Positions 15,785 through 24,055 of a DNA stretch of 64,000 nt are shown here, one piece after another. The notes below the pieces were generated by a model. It was not told where the DNA came from, ran no database searches, and was given only the letters and a program-made list of their open reading frames with translations. This DNA is from an uncultured bacterium (GTDB taxonomy: Bacteria; Actinomycetota; Coriobacteriia; Coriobacteriales; Coriobacteriaceae): assembly GCA_905215505.1 (NCBI GenBank), contig CAJMPU010000001.1, positions 124,001-188,000 of the forward strand, given 5' to 3'. Positions within the stretch are counted from its first letter, which is position 1; each line of letters starts with the position of its first letter. The position numbers were made by a program, and so were the translations under genes.

Positions 15785-16798
15785 CTACTCAGACTGCCTG
15801 TTCTTCTTGGCATGTTTGGACGGAGCGCTCAAGAAACGACCCGTCAGATAGTTCGCGGGACCGGAGATATCAATCCCCAGCAGGGTGTGGCCCAGCCACA
15901 GAAACGCCACAAGCACCAGCAGCGGGATAACGCACGAGGTCACGATCATCACGATGACGCCTTCGATCAAATCGGTCACCTGCTGCACGATCTCATCGGT
16001 CATTTGCTTGGCACCACTGGTTACCGACGTGACCAGGCTCGAGGCACCGTCGGCAAGCTGTTCAAGCACGTTCTTGGACTCTGTGGACTCGGTCTTTTTC
16101 TTGCTTGCTTTGGAGCTGTCGCTATCTGCCGCACTCGCAGCGTCGGCCGCCTTTTGCTCGGCTGCCTCGATGCTCACTCGATACGTTTCGTCGACCTTTT
16201 GCGACACCCATACGCTTGCAGGCACCAACGCCATGCCGATCATGGCAACCACCAGCACGCGAGTCGCCACGCGGCGCAGGACGGCGCTCGTGCTCCAGCG
16301 CCCATGAATGCCAAGCGACACCGCAAAGAGCACCAACGCAAACGGGATTAAGATGCCTAGGCCAACCGACCACAAAATAGTCAGCAGATATTTCTCGAGA
16401 TAGAGCACGGCAAGCACGATGCCCAAGTTGCCTGAAAGCTGCGCGAGCTGCTCGGCAACCGGCGTTCCCGTATCACCCGGCAGCGCGGTAATGCCCGCAG
16501 ATAGCGCCACGCACGAGGTCGTGAGCGCCAGTACGTTACCTTTCTTTTGATCGATGACCTCGATGGTGGAGTCCCAAGTCTTGGTATCGGCAAAATGCGG
16601 ACGAGCTACAAAGCCCGACAGCAGCGCCAGCACCACGAGCGCAACGATAAAGCCAATCTGCAGCTTTTTGTTTGCGCACACGACATCGGACAGGCTGGGC
16701 TGCAGCTCGGTTACCGTCGTGTGCTCGGTTATCTGGACAGGACGCCCATGAGCCATCTCGTGCGCGTCTCTTTTTTGTATTGACCCGTTATCCGGCAT
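15785..16798 (-). CDS. hypothetical polytopic membrane protein (337 aa)
   Basis: Unrecognised protein with four or five likely membrane segments: about 48-66 (IGFIVALVVLALLSGFV), 130-150 (LGIVLAVLYL region), 145-165 (ILIPFALVLFAVSLGIHG), 180-200 (VLVVAMIGMALVPASVWV) and 280-305 (VIVMIVTSCVIPLLVLVAFLWLG). Between the last two lies a Ser/Lys/Ala-rich, probably extracytoplasmic or coiled stretch (EAAEQKAADAASAADSDSSK). GAGGAGGTAT precedes the ATG at 16798. It has no metabolic link to its neighbours that I can see. Confidence 0.7.
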   Translation of the reverse strand: MPDNGSIQKRDAHEMAHGRPVQITEHTTVTELQPSLSDVVCANKKLQIGFIVALVVLALLSGFVARPHFADTKTWDSTIEVIDQKKGNVLALTTSCVALSAGITALPGDTGTPVAEQLAQLSGNLGIVLAVLYLEKYLLTILWSVGLGILIPFALVLFAVSLGIHGRWSTSAVLRRVATRVLVVAMIGMALVPASVWVSQKVDETYRVSIEAAEQKAADAASAADSDSSKASKKKTESTESKNVLEQLADGASSLVTSVTSGAKQMTDEIVQQVTDLIEGVIVMIVTSCVIPLLVLVAFLWLGHTLLGIDISGPANYLTGRFLSAPSKHAKKNRQSE

Positions 16799-16913
16799 TT
16801 GGATACCTCCTCAGTCCGGCGTTTAATGTGAAAGGAAGTATACCCACCCAGCGAAAAACCGAACGGCAAGACGAACGGGCACCAAGACTGTCCCCAATGA
16901 CTATTTCGGGATG

Positions 16914-17030
16914 AGTTGCGGTGGAATAGGGATTGTTTTGCGCCCGCCGGTCCCTATTCAGTCCCTATTTCACCGCAACTTGGAGGAGTGCAGAAAAAGC
17001 CCTGCCGCGGGTAGCGGCAGAGCTTTTGGA
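16914..17030 (-). terminator. EIIA terminator with an adjoining inverted repeat
   Basis: AAAAAGCCCTGCCGC / GCGGCAGAGCTTTTT (about 16994-17030) sits just after the EIIA stop and reads as its terminator on the minus strand. Beside it, GTTGCGGTG...AATAGGGA (16916-16935) pairs with TCCCTATT...CACCGCAAC (to 16981), with TCCCTATT present twice. The rest of the gap 16799-17054 holds only a GTCCCCAATGAC repeat fragment. Confidence 0.65.
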
Positions 17031-17054
17031 AGGGGACTTGGTTGTGAGAGCTCG

Positions 17055-17393
17055 TTAGGCGAGCTTAGCCTCGAGTGCGGCGATGCGCTTGTAGGCATCG
17101 ATGGTAAAGCGGGTCTGCTTCTCCAAGATCATGGTGGTCATGAGGGTGTCCTGAGCGTGGGCCATGATGAAGGTCATCTCCATCTCGCCGCCGCCGGCCT
17201 CCTGCGAAAGCAGCTTGGTCTGCGTGTCGTGGGCGCCAATGAGTGCATCGCTCGCATCCTTGTGCAGCTGTTCGGCCTTCTCAAAATCACCCTCGCGAGC
17301 AGCATCGAGCGCTGCAAGCAGATCAGTCTGGGCGTCACCCGCGTATGCGACGATCTCGAATCCAACCATCGAGATTTCTTCTTTGGTTGCCAT
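17055..17393 (-). CDS. PTS lactose/cellobiose-family EIIA component
   Basis: Phospho-carrier of 112 residues that takes phosphate from HPr and passes it to EIIB. The fold is an all-helical trimer; the phosphorylated His is in TFIMAHAQDTLMTT (H79, the position used in LacF). The length fits LacF/CelC exactly. It is the only lactose-family EIIA in the window, so it probably serves both EIICB proteins encoded at 18969 and 24056. The ATG at 17393 follows GAAAGGAACG. TGTTCG and CATTCAAACA repeats upstream suggest control by the same repressor as lacA. Confidence 0.92.
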   Translation of the reverse strand: MATKEEISMVGFEIVAYAGDAQTDLLAALDAAREGDFEKAEQLHKDASDALIGAHDTQTKLLSQEAGGGEMEMTFIMAHAQDTLMTTMILEKQTRFTIDAYKRIAALEAKLA

Positions 17394-17475
17394 ATTGCGT
17401 TCCTTTCACATATGAACCAATGGAGAGCATCGCGTCCGGGCATACGCGCTGCGTTGTGTATGACAGAAACATTAA

Positions 17476-17580
17476 CATTCAAACAAAACAGAACAATGCA
17501 AAACGCAATTTCGAGCTATGAACGGTCGATTTTCGCCCGTGAACGGTTTTTAAACCAATGCGAACAATATCGAACACAAT
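17476..17580 (-). promoter_or_regulatory. EIIA promoter region with LacR-like sites
   Basis: CATTCAAACA at 17476-17485 recurs at 29774-29783 upstream of the second DeoR gene. GCGAACAATATCGAACA at about 17560-17576 contains direct GAACA half-sites like those before lacA. The shared motifs suggest one regulator for lacA, EIIA and the DeoR gene itself. Confidence 0.4.
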
Positions 17581-17607
17581 TAGTGGCAACCCAAACAGGT
17601 CCACACC

Positions 17608-18612
17608 CTAGCGTACATCGCGCACCGTATCACCCTCTACGAGCATGCCGGGGATCAGCATGTGCTCCACGCCAGACGCACCCCCCTCGGCGCCGGCAAT
17701 CTTGTCGACAGCCCACATGCCGACGCGCTTGTTGTCAAAGCGCACCGTGGTCAGGCGACGGTCGGGCACGATGTCGCCCAGACTATCGTCAACACCCACT
17801 ACGCTCACGTCCTGGGGCACGCGCTTCCCGCGCGACTCGAGCCCGCGAATGCAGCCGTAGGCCATGGCATCGTTGGAAGCATAGATGGCGGTACAGGTCG
17901 GATCGTCCGCTAGAGCCTGACCGGCAGCATATCCGCTCTGTGCCGTCCAATCGCCACGGACGAGTCGCGGCGGCTCAATACCATGTGCGCGCAGTGTCTC
18001 ACGCCAGCCTTCCTCGCGCTGCATGCCCGAAAGCGAGCGCTCGGGGCATGAGATAAAGTGCACGGTCTTGTGCCCCTGCACCAGCAAGTACTCGACCACC
18101 TGGCGCGAGCAATCGAACTGGTCGTTATCGACCGTTGAACAGAGCGGGTGCTCCAGCATGGTAACGAGCACCGTCTGCATACCGGGCAGCGGCTCGAAGG
18201 TGCCAAAGTCCGCCGGCATGCGATTCATGATCACAACCATGCCATCCACCGGAAGTGCGCTCATGCGCGACGATGCACTCTCGAGGGTATACGGATGCCC
18301 GTCTACTTTAGTTAGGGTGATGGCATAGCCGTGTTTGTCGGCCGCAGCGGTAAAGCCCTCCATACGGTCGAGGTTGCCGGTGCCGGTAATGTTGAACATG
18401 GCGACACCGACGGTCTTAAACTTGCCGCGGCGCAGCGATCGACCGGCAAAATTGGGACGATACCCCAGCTCGCGCATGGCGGCACGCACGCGCTCCTTGG
18501 TCTCGGGGCGCACGCTGGACGAATCGTGCACGGTGCGCGAGACCGTCTGCTCCGAGACGCCCGCGAGACGCGCCACGTCCTTAACGGAAACCGATTTTTT
18601 AACAGCGGCCAT
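17608..18612 (-). CDS. LacI family repressor of PTS/GH1 module 1
   Basis: LacI-type repressor of 334 residues. The helix-turn-helix is VSVKDVARLAGVSEQTVSRTV at residues 8-28, with a FAGRSLRRGKFKTVGVAMF hinge transition and a sensor domain ending VGVDDSLGDIVPDRRLTTVRF. It is divergent from the EIICB gene at 18969; two inverted TTAACGTTGCCATT-like sites lie between. It resembles the LacI proteins at 7682 and 22770, so the window holds three paralogues that each face a sugar operon. Confidence 0.88.
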   Translation of the reverse strand: MAAVKKSVSVKDVARLAGVSEQTVSRTVHDSSSVRPETKERVRAAMRELGYRPNFAGRSLRRGKFKTVGVAMFNITGTGNLDRMEGFTAAADKHGYAITLTKVDGHPYTLESASSRMSALPVDGMVVIMNRMPADFGTFEPLPGMQTVLVTMLEHPLCSTVDNDQFDCSRQVVEYLLVQGHKTVHFISCPERSLSGMQREEGWRETLRAHGIEPPRLVRGDWTAQSGYAAGQALADDPTCTAIYASNDAMAYGCIRGLESRGKRVPQDVSVVGVDDSLGDIVPDRRLTTVRFDNKRVGMWAVDKIAGAEGGASGVEHMLIPGMLVEGDTVRDVR

Positions 18613-18773
18613 AGGTCGATCTTTCTATGTCAACGATGCCATTGGCGGCACCCTACGCAGTCAAATGAACGCCTTCAAGTATATCCAACACCTCCCCCAC
18701 AATACGTTTACCACCTAAAACCTACCGTTCACCGACAATCTTGCTTCCCCGAACGGCTTTTGTCGCCCAAATA

Positions 18774-18903
18774 TTAACGTTGCCATTGCGCAAATACAGA
18801 GCCACCGGGCGGCTCAAACGTTTACGCGTAAGGAATCGATGGTTCGCAGGCATAGGAACCACTGGTTCGCGTCTTTTTTTGTGTCGCAAAATGGCAACGT
18901 CAA
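18774..18903. promoter_or_regulatory. pair of LacI-type operators upstream of EIICB 1
   Basis: TTAACGTTGCCATT at 18774-18787 and its inverted relative AATGGCAACGTCAA at 18890-18903 lie in the 356-bp gap between the divergent LacI and EIICB genes. An ATTTTGGCAAC half-site follows at about 18904-18914. Confidence 0.5.
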
Positions 18904-18968
18904 CATTTTGGCAACCGAACGCCAAAAGCTACCATCGTTGCTAACCCACCGACTCTTAGGAGCATTGC

Positions 18969-20744
18969 ATGGAGCAACTCATCGCCATCATCGAAAAGGG
19001 CCGGCCCTTTTTCAACGCGATCGCCCGCAACAAGTACCTCAAGGCGATCCGCGACGGCTTTATCTCCGTCATCCCCATCATCATCTTCTCGTCCATCTTC
19101 TGCCTGGTAGCCTCGGTCCCCAACATCTGGGGTTTCTATTGGCCCGATGACATCAACAACGCCCTGTGGAAGTGCTACAACTACTCCATGGGCATCCTGG
19201 CCATCGCCTGTGCCGCCACCACGGCCAAGCACTTCGCCGACGCCCAGAACCGCGACCTGCCCAAGAACAACCAGATCAACTTTATCTCGTGCATGTGCGC
19301 GGCCATCATCGGCTTCTTGCTCCTTTCGAGCGACACCATCGCCACGGACGCCGCCAGCGGCTTCAACACCACCTACCTTGGTTCCAAGGGCCTGTTGACC
19401 GCCTTTATCGCTGCGTTTGTGACCGGCATCATCTACAAGTTCTTCATTAAGCGCAACATCACCGTCAAGATGCCCGAGCAGGTTCCGCCCAACATCTCGC
19501 AGACCTTTAAGGACATCATCCCCTTCTCCGTCTGCATCACCGTCTTTTGGGTCTTTGACATCGTCTTCCGCGCTGCCTTTGGCTTCTGCTTTGCCCAGGG
19601 CGTCATCCAAGTGTTCCAGCCCCTGTTCACCGCTGCCGACGGCTACATCGGCCTCGCCGTCATCTACGGCGCTATGAGCCTCTTCTGGTTCGTGGGCGTC
19701 CACGGCCCCTCAATCGTCGAGCCCGCCATCGCCGCCGCCCTCGTTGCCAACATGACCGACAACCTGGCTGCATTCCAGGCTGGTCAGCACGCTTCCGCTG
19801 TCCTGACCCAGGGTGCCCAGTACTTCGTCGTCTGCATGGGCGGCACCGGCGCCACGCTCGTCCTGGTCTTTATGTTCTGCTTCCTGGCCAAATCCCAGGA
19901 GATGCGTGCCGTCGGTAAGGCAGCCATCGTCCCCGTGTGCTTTGCCGTCAACGAGCCGCTGCTGTTCGCCGCACCCATCGTGCTCAACCCCGTCTTCTTT
20001 GTCCCGTTTGTCTTTGCTCCGATCGCCAACATCTGGATCCTCAAGATCTTTATCGACTTCTTGGGCATGAACGGCTTTATGTACACCCTGCCTTGGACCG
20101 TCCCCGGCCCCATCGGCACCATCATGGGCTTGGGCTTCCAGCCGCTCGCCTTTGTGATGCTCGCCATCATCCTGATCGTCGACTTTGCCCTGTACTACCC
20201 GTTCTTCCGTGCCTATGACGCCCAGAAGTGCGCCGAGGAGGCCGAGATCTCCCAGGAGGAGCTCGCCGCCAAGAACGCCGAGAAGGCCGCCAAGCTCAAC
20301 GACGCCTTCCAGGGCAAGGCCGATGCCAAGAGCGTTGCCGCCGGTGCCGCAGCCGAGGCCGTGAAGGCCGACGCCCCCACCGCTTCCACAGCACCCGCTG
20401 CCGAGGCAACGACCGCCAGCGACCTCAACGGCAAGCGCGTGCTCGTGCTCTGCCAGGGTGGCGGAACCTCGGGCCTGCTCGCCAACGCGCTGGCCAAGGC
20501 TGCCAAGGAGCGCGGCATCAATCTGGAGACCGCTGCCGAGGCCTATGGCAACCACGTCGACATGCTCCCCGACTTTGACCTGGTTGTCCTGGCCCCGCAG
20601 GCCGCCAGCTACCTGGCCGACCTGCAGAAAGACTGCGAGCGTGTGGGCAACAAGTGCGTCGCCTGCCGCGGTAAGCAGTACATCGAGCTCTCCCAGAACG
20701 GCGACAAGTCTCTCGCCTTCGTAAGCGAGCAACTCTCGAAGTAA
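18969..20744 (+). CDS. PTS lactose-family EIICB transporter 1
   Basis: Membrane sugar permease fused to its phosphotransfer domain, 591 residues. The EIIC part (1-430) is polytopic and has the family stretches FISVIPIIIFSSIF, FVGVHGPSIVEPAIAAAL and AVNEPLLFAAPIVLNPVFFVPF. An Ala-rich linker (about 435-485) leads to EIIB with the active-site Cys495 in LVLCQGGGTSGLLANAL. Lactose or a related beta-galactoside is the probable substrate, given the adjacent 6-phospho-beta-galactosidase and the lac pathway. Phosphate is expected from the EIIA at 17055. AGGAGC precedes the ATG at 18969. Confidence 0.92.
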   Translation: MEQLIAIIEKGRPFFNAIARNKYLKAIRDGFISVIPIIIFSSIFCLVASVPNIWGFYWPDDINNALWKCYNYSMGILAIACAATTAKHFADAQNRDLPKNNQINFISCMCAAIIGFLLLSSDTIATDAASGFNTTYLGSKGLLTAFIAAFVTGIIYKFFIKRNITVKMPEQVPPNISQTFKDIIPFSVCITVFWVFDIVFRAAFGFCFAQGVIQVFQPLFTAADGYIGLAVIYGAMSLFWFVGVHGPSIVEPAIAAALVANMTDNLAAFQAGQHASAVLTQGAQYFVVCMGGTGATLVLVFMFCFLAKSQEMRAVGKAAIVPVCFAVNEPLLFAAPIVLNPVFFVPFVFAPIANIWILKIFIDFLGMNGFMYTLPWTVPGPIGTIMGLGFQPLAFVMLAIILIVDFALYYPFFRAYDAQKCAEEAEISQEELAAKNAEKAAKLNDAFQGKADAKSVAAGAAAEAVKADAPTASTAPAAEATTASDLNGKRVLVLCQGGGTSGLLANALAKAAKERGINLETAAEAYGNHVDMLPDFDLVVLAPQAASYLADLQKDCERVGNKCVACRGKQYIELSQNGDKSLAFVSEQLSK

Positions 20745-20754
20745 GTAACGCTCA

Positions 20755-20792
20755 GGGCCAGCCGACCATCCAAGACCGGCTGGCCCTTCGAT
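20755..20792 (+). terminator. intercistronic hairpin between EIICB 1 and GH1 1
   Basis: GGGCCAGCCG / CGGCTGGCCC is followed by TTCGATTTAG, a weak terminator shape. Module 2 has an equivalent hairpin in the same position, so it may be an attenuator or mRNA-processing site. Confidence 0.55.
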
Positions 20793-20810
20793 TTAGACGA
20801 TTGGATCATC

Positions 20811-22250
20811 ATGTCCGTTAACCCTGCTAGCGTCACCAACCCGCCTGCGCAGTTTCCCGAGAACTTTGTCTTTGGCGGCGCCACCGCTGCCTACCAGGTA
20901 GAGGGCGAGACCCGCACTCACGGTAAGGGCAAGGTTGCCTGGGACGACTTCCTGGAGGCCCAGGGCCGTTTCTCTCCCGATCCCGCTTCCGACTTCTACA
21001 ACCAGTACCCCGTCGACCTGGAGCTGTGCGAGGAGTTCGGCATCAACGGCATTCGCCTCTCCATCGCCTGGAGCCGCATCTTCCCCAACGGAACCGGCGA
21101 AATCAACCCCGAGGGTGTCCAGTTCTACCATGACCTTTTCGCCGAGTGCCACAAGCACCACGTTGAGCCGTTTGTCACGCTGCATCACTTTGACACGCCG
21201 CTGCCCCTCTTTGAGAAGGGCGACTTCCTCAACCGCGAGACCATCGATGCCTTTGTGGACTTTGCCACCTTCTGCTTTAAGGAGTACGCCGACCAGGTGA
21301 CCTACTGGTTCACCTTTAACGAGATCTGGGCCGACGCCTCCAACACCTACATCGAGGGTACCTTCCCCGGCGGCGTCAAAGCTCATCTGGCCGAGGCCTT
21401 CCAGTGCGAGCACAACATGATGCTCGCCCACGCCAAGGCCGTGCTGGCCTTCCACAACGGCGGTTTTAAGGGCAAGATCGGCGTCATTCAATCGCTGGAG
21501 TTTAAGTATCCGCTCAACGAGAACGACCCCGCCGACATCAAGGCCGCCAATAACGAGCACGTGCTGCAGAACCAGTTCCTGCTCGACGCCACCTTCCGCG
21601 GCGACTATGCCCCCGACACCCTCGAGTGCGCCAACCGCCTGGCTGCCGTCTCCGGAGGCACGATCGAGATCCGCGAGGAGGATCTCGAGATCATGCGCGA
21701 GGCCGCGCTCTACAACGACTACCTGGGTGTCAACAACTACCAGTGCCGTTTCCTGAAGGCCTATGACGGCGAGAACGACCTGCACCACAACGGTACGGGC
21801 GAGAAGGGCACCGGCCGCTGGCGCGTTAAGGGTATTGGTGAGCATGTGAACAAGCCCGGCATCCCCACCACCGACTGGGACTGGATCATCTATCCCGAGG
21901 GTCTGTTCGATCTGCTCGTCTACATTAAGCAGCGCTACCCCAACTACAAGCAGATCTTCATCACCGAGAACGGCATGGGCTACAAGGACCCCTACAAGGA
22001 CGGTTTTGTGGACGACCAGCCGCGCATCGACTACATCGAGCAGCACTTGCGTTGGCTGCTCAAGGCCATGGAGGTAGGCGTCAACGTGGGCGGCTACTTC
22101 CTGTGGAGCCTGCAGGATCAGTTCTCCTGGACCAATGGTTACAACAAGCGTTACGGCTTCTTCTACGTTGACTTTGAAACCCAGAAGCGCACGCCCAAGG
22201 CAAGCGCATACTGGTATAAGCACGTGGCGCAGACCCGTCGTCTGGACTAG
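20811..22250 (+). CDS. lacG: 6-phospho-beta-galactosidase, GH1 (copy 1)
   Basis: Retaining glycosidase of 479 residues that cleaves lactose-6-phosphate to glucose and galactose-6-phosphate in the cytoplasm. The acid/base Glu171 is in WFTFNEIW, and the nucleophile Glu386 in FITENGMGY. The phosphate-binding region FSWTNGYNKRYGFFYVDFET matches the Ser/Lys/Tyr set of LacG rather than that of general GH1 enzymes. A 6-phospho-beta-glucosidase activity cannot be excluded. It follows the EIICB gene by 66 bp with a hairpin between. ATG at 20811 has only a weak ribosome site; the paralogue starts directly before MQFPDGFVFGG. Confidence 0.9.
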   Translation: MSVNPASVTNPPAQFPENFVFGGATAAYQVEGETRTHGKGKVAWDDFLEAQGRFSPDPASDFYNQYPVDLELCEEFGINGIRLSIAWSRIFPNGTGEINPEGVQFYHDLFAECHKHHVEPFVTLHHFDTPLPLFEKGDFLNRETIDAFVDFATFCFKEYADQVTYWFTFNEIWADASNTYIEGTFPGGVKAHLAEAFQCEHNMMLAHAKAVLAFHNGGFKGKIGVIQSLEFKYPLNENDPADIKAANNEHVLQNQFLLDATFRGDYAPDTLECANRLAAVSGGTIEIREEDLEIMREAALYNDYLGVNNYQCRFLKAYDGENDLHHNGTGEKGTGRWRVKGIGEHVNKPGIPTTDWDWIIYPEGLFDLLVYIKQRYPNYKQIFITENGMGYKDPYKDGFVDDQPRIDYIEQHLRWLLKAMEVGVNVGGYFLWSLQDQFSWTNGYNKRYGFFYVDFETQKRTPKASAYWYKHVAQTRRLD

Positions 22251-22304
22251 CGACTTGCGACGAGCGGCATTGCCCCACTCACATAGCTTGTCCCCATTTC
22301 TCAG

Positions 22305-22353
22305 CCGGGGGCGGCACGTCACACGGCGCGCCGCCCCCGGTCTTTTTGTTTTT
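22305..22353 (+). terminator. terminator of module 1
   Basis: CCGGGGGCGG / CCGCCCCCGG is followed by TCTTTTTGTTTTT, 54 bp after the GH1 stop and just before the hairpin array. Confidence 0.85.
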
Positions 22354-22374
22354 GAGCGGGTCGGGAGCCGTTCG

Positions 22375-22752
22375 TCTCGATCTGTAACATCTGACCCGCG
22401 GTTTCGGCCCCAACTGTTACAGATCGAGATGAACGGGGTGGGCCGGGCCGAATTGTCTCGATCTGTAACACTAAACCCGGTTTTGGGCGTCTACCTGTTA
22501 CAGATTGAGACAAACGCACAGGTCAGTCCCCTCAATCTCAATCTGTAACATCTAACCAAGTTTTCTGCTCCTACCTGTTACAGATCAAGATAAACAGAAT
22601 AGGCCGGATCGAATAATCTCAATCTGTAACAGTTAGCCGAGTTTTTTGGTCCTAGCTGTTACAGATCGAGACAATCGGAATAGGCCGGGCAGAACATTCT
22701 CGATCTGTAACATCTAGCCGAGTTTTTGGAGCGCAACTGTTACAGATCGAGA
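22375..22752. repeat. array of five 55-nt palindromic units, 80-81 bp period
   Basis: Units start at 22375, 22456, 22536, 22617 and 22698, and each is 55 nt long. Each has arms TCTCGATCTGTAACA and TGTTACAGATCGAGA (0-2 mismatches) around a loop of about 25 nt that often contains TAGCCGAGTTTT. Linkers of about 26 nt are also partly conserved (AACRGAATAGGCCGG). Two more units lie at 27425-27559. There is no coding content. The array fills the gap between converging GH1 and LacI genes. Confidence 0.9.
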
Positions 22753-22769
22753 CAAACAGGCCGAGCAAG

Positions 22770-23771
22770 CTACACCCGTAGGTCTTTCACGCTGGAGCGC
22801 TCGACCAACACGCCCGAGACGAGCGTACGGCTTCTGGAGCTCGGGGCTTCCAGGCCTGCGACGACCTCGTTAAGCGCACGGATGCCCAGTTCGCGGTGAC
22901 GGAACTTTACCGACGTCAAAATCGAGTTGGGCATCGTCTTGTAAAGCTCGTCATCAAAGCCAATCACGGACACATCGTCGGGCACGTTCAGCCCCTTGTC
23001 GCGCAAGGCCATCATCACGCCATTCGCCATGCAGTCGTTGGCGGCCAGGACTGCCGTGCAGTCGGGTTTATCGGCAAGCACGAGGCCCGCGGCATACCCG
23101 CTATCCGCATTCCAATCGCCCCGCAGAGGCTCGGGCGGCTCAATGCCGCGCGCCTCGAGCGCCGCACGCCAGCCTTTCATACGACATTGGCTCGACAGTG
23201 ACTCTTTTTTACCAGAAACGAAGTACACGTTCTTGTGCCCGTGATTCAAGAAATACTCGCACGCCATGCGCGCGCCGCCCTCTTGGTCGTCACTGACGGT
23301 GGAGCAGGTAGGATGCTCCATCGGCGTAATAATCACCGTCTTGAGGTCTTTCGGCGCCTCAAAGGTATCAAAGTCATCGACCATCTGACGCAGGTTGAAG
23401 ATCATGCCATCAACAGGCAGCTGCGACATCCTACGCGCCGCTTCGGCAAGGGTCATCTTCTCCCCCGCCCGCTTTTTGATCATCGTGAGCGCAAAGCCTC
23501 GCTCTTCGGCGGCATCGGCAATACCGTCAATCATGTCCACGGCACCGCCCGACAAGTGAAACAGCACCACGCCGATGCACCCGTAACGGCCCAACTTGAG
23601 CGAACGCGCGGCGAAGTTGGTTCGAAACCCGAGCGCCTCCATTGCCGAATGGACCTTATCGCGTGTCGACTCTCGCACGCTATCGGGCTCGTTGATCACG
23701 CGCGACACCGTCTTGAGAGAAACGCCTGCGGCAACTGCCACGTCGTTCATTGAGACATTTTTCTTGTCCAT
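22770..23771 (-). CDS. LacI family repressor of PTS/GH1 module 2
   Basis: LacI-type repressor of 333 residues with helix-turn-helix VSMNDVAVAAGVSLKTVSRVI and a sensor domain containing VIGFDDELYKTMPNSILTSVKF. The ATG at 23771 follows GGAGAA; a longer in-frame reading to 23831 has no ribosome site. It is divergent from EIICB 2, with a 24-bp perfect palindrome between them as the likely operator. Confidence 0.87.
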   Translation of the reverse strand: MDKKNVSMNDVAVAAGVSLKTVSRVINEPDSVRESTRDKVHSAMEALGFRTNFAARSLKLGRYGCIGVVLFHLSGGAVDMIDGIADAAEERGFALTMIKKRAGEKMTLAEAARRMSQLPVDGMIFNLRQMVDDFDTFEAPKDLKTVIITPMEHPTCSTVSDDQEGGARMACEYFLNHGHKNVYFVSGKKESLSSQCRMKGWRAALEARGIEPPEPLRGDWNADSGYAAGLVLADKPDCTAVLAANDCMANGVMMALRDKGLNVPDDVSVIGFDDELYKTMPNSILTSVKFRHRELGIRALNEVVAGLEAPSSRSRTLVSGVLVERSSVKDLRV

Positions 23772-23930
23772 CGTTGCCACTACTTCTCCAGTCGGTTTTG
23801 CATCGCTTGTTTTTTGTGTTCTAGCATACACTACCTGCCTGATTGATAAATCAACCGTTTACCGAACAATATCGACCGCTCACCCGTATATCCTTGTTGC
23901 TCTTCCAAAAATGTCTTACGTTGTCATTAA

Positions 23931-23954
23931 CGAAATGACAACGTTGTCATTTCG
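23931..23954. promoter_or_regulatory. 24-bp perfect palindromic operator
   Basis: CGAAATGACAACGTTGTCATTTCG is perfectly self-complementary and centred on a CpG-type AACGTT core, as LacI-family sites usually are. A further half-site ACGTTGTCATT lies about 12 bp upstream. It sits in the 284-bp gap between the divergent LacI and EIICB 2 genes. Confidence 0.7.
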
Positions 23955-24055
23955 CAATGCCTTCCTCAAGCAGGAAGGTTTCCGGGCAGTCCTGACCATC
24001 CATCGACGACCAGTTCCATCCACATGCATCGCGCATCAAGCAGCAAAGGAGCTCT

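Noticed and set aside
22375..22752. The periodic repeat array considered as a CRISPR array
   Set aside because: The repeated unit itself is one long hairpin of 55 nt, linkers are partly conserved rather than unique, only five units exist, and no cas genes are near.
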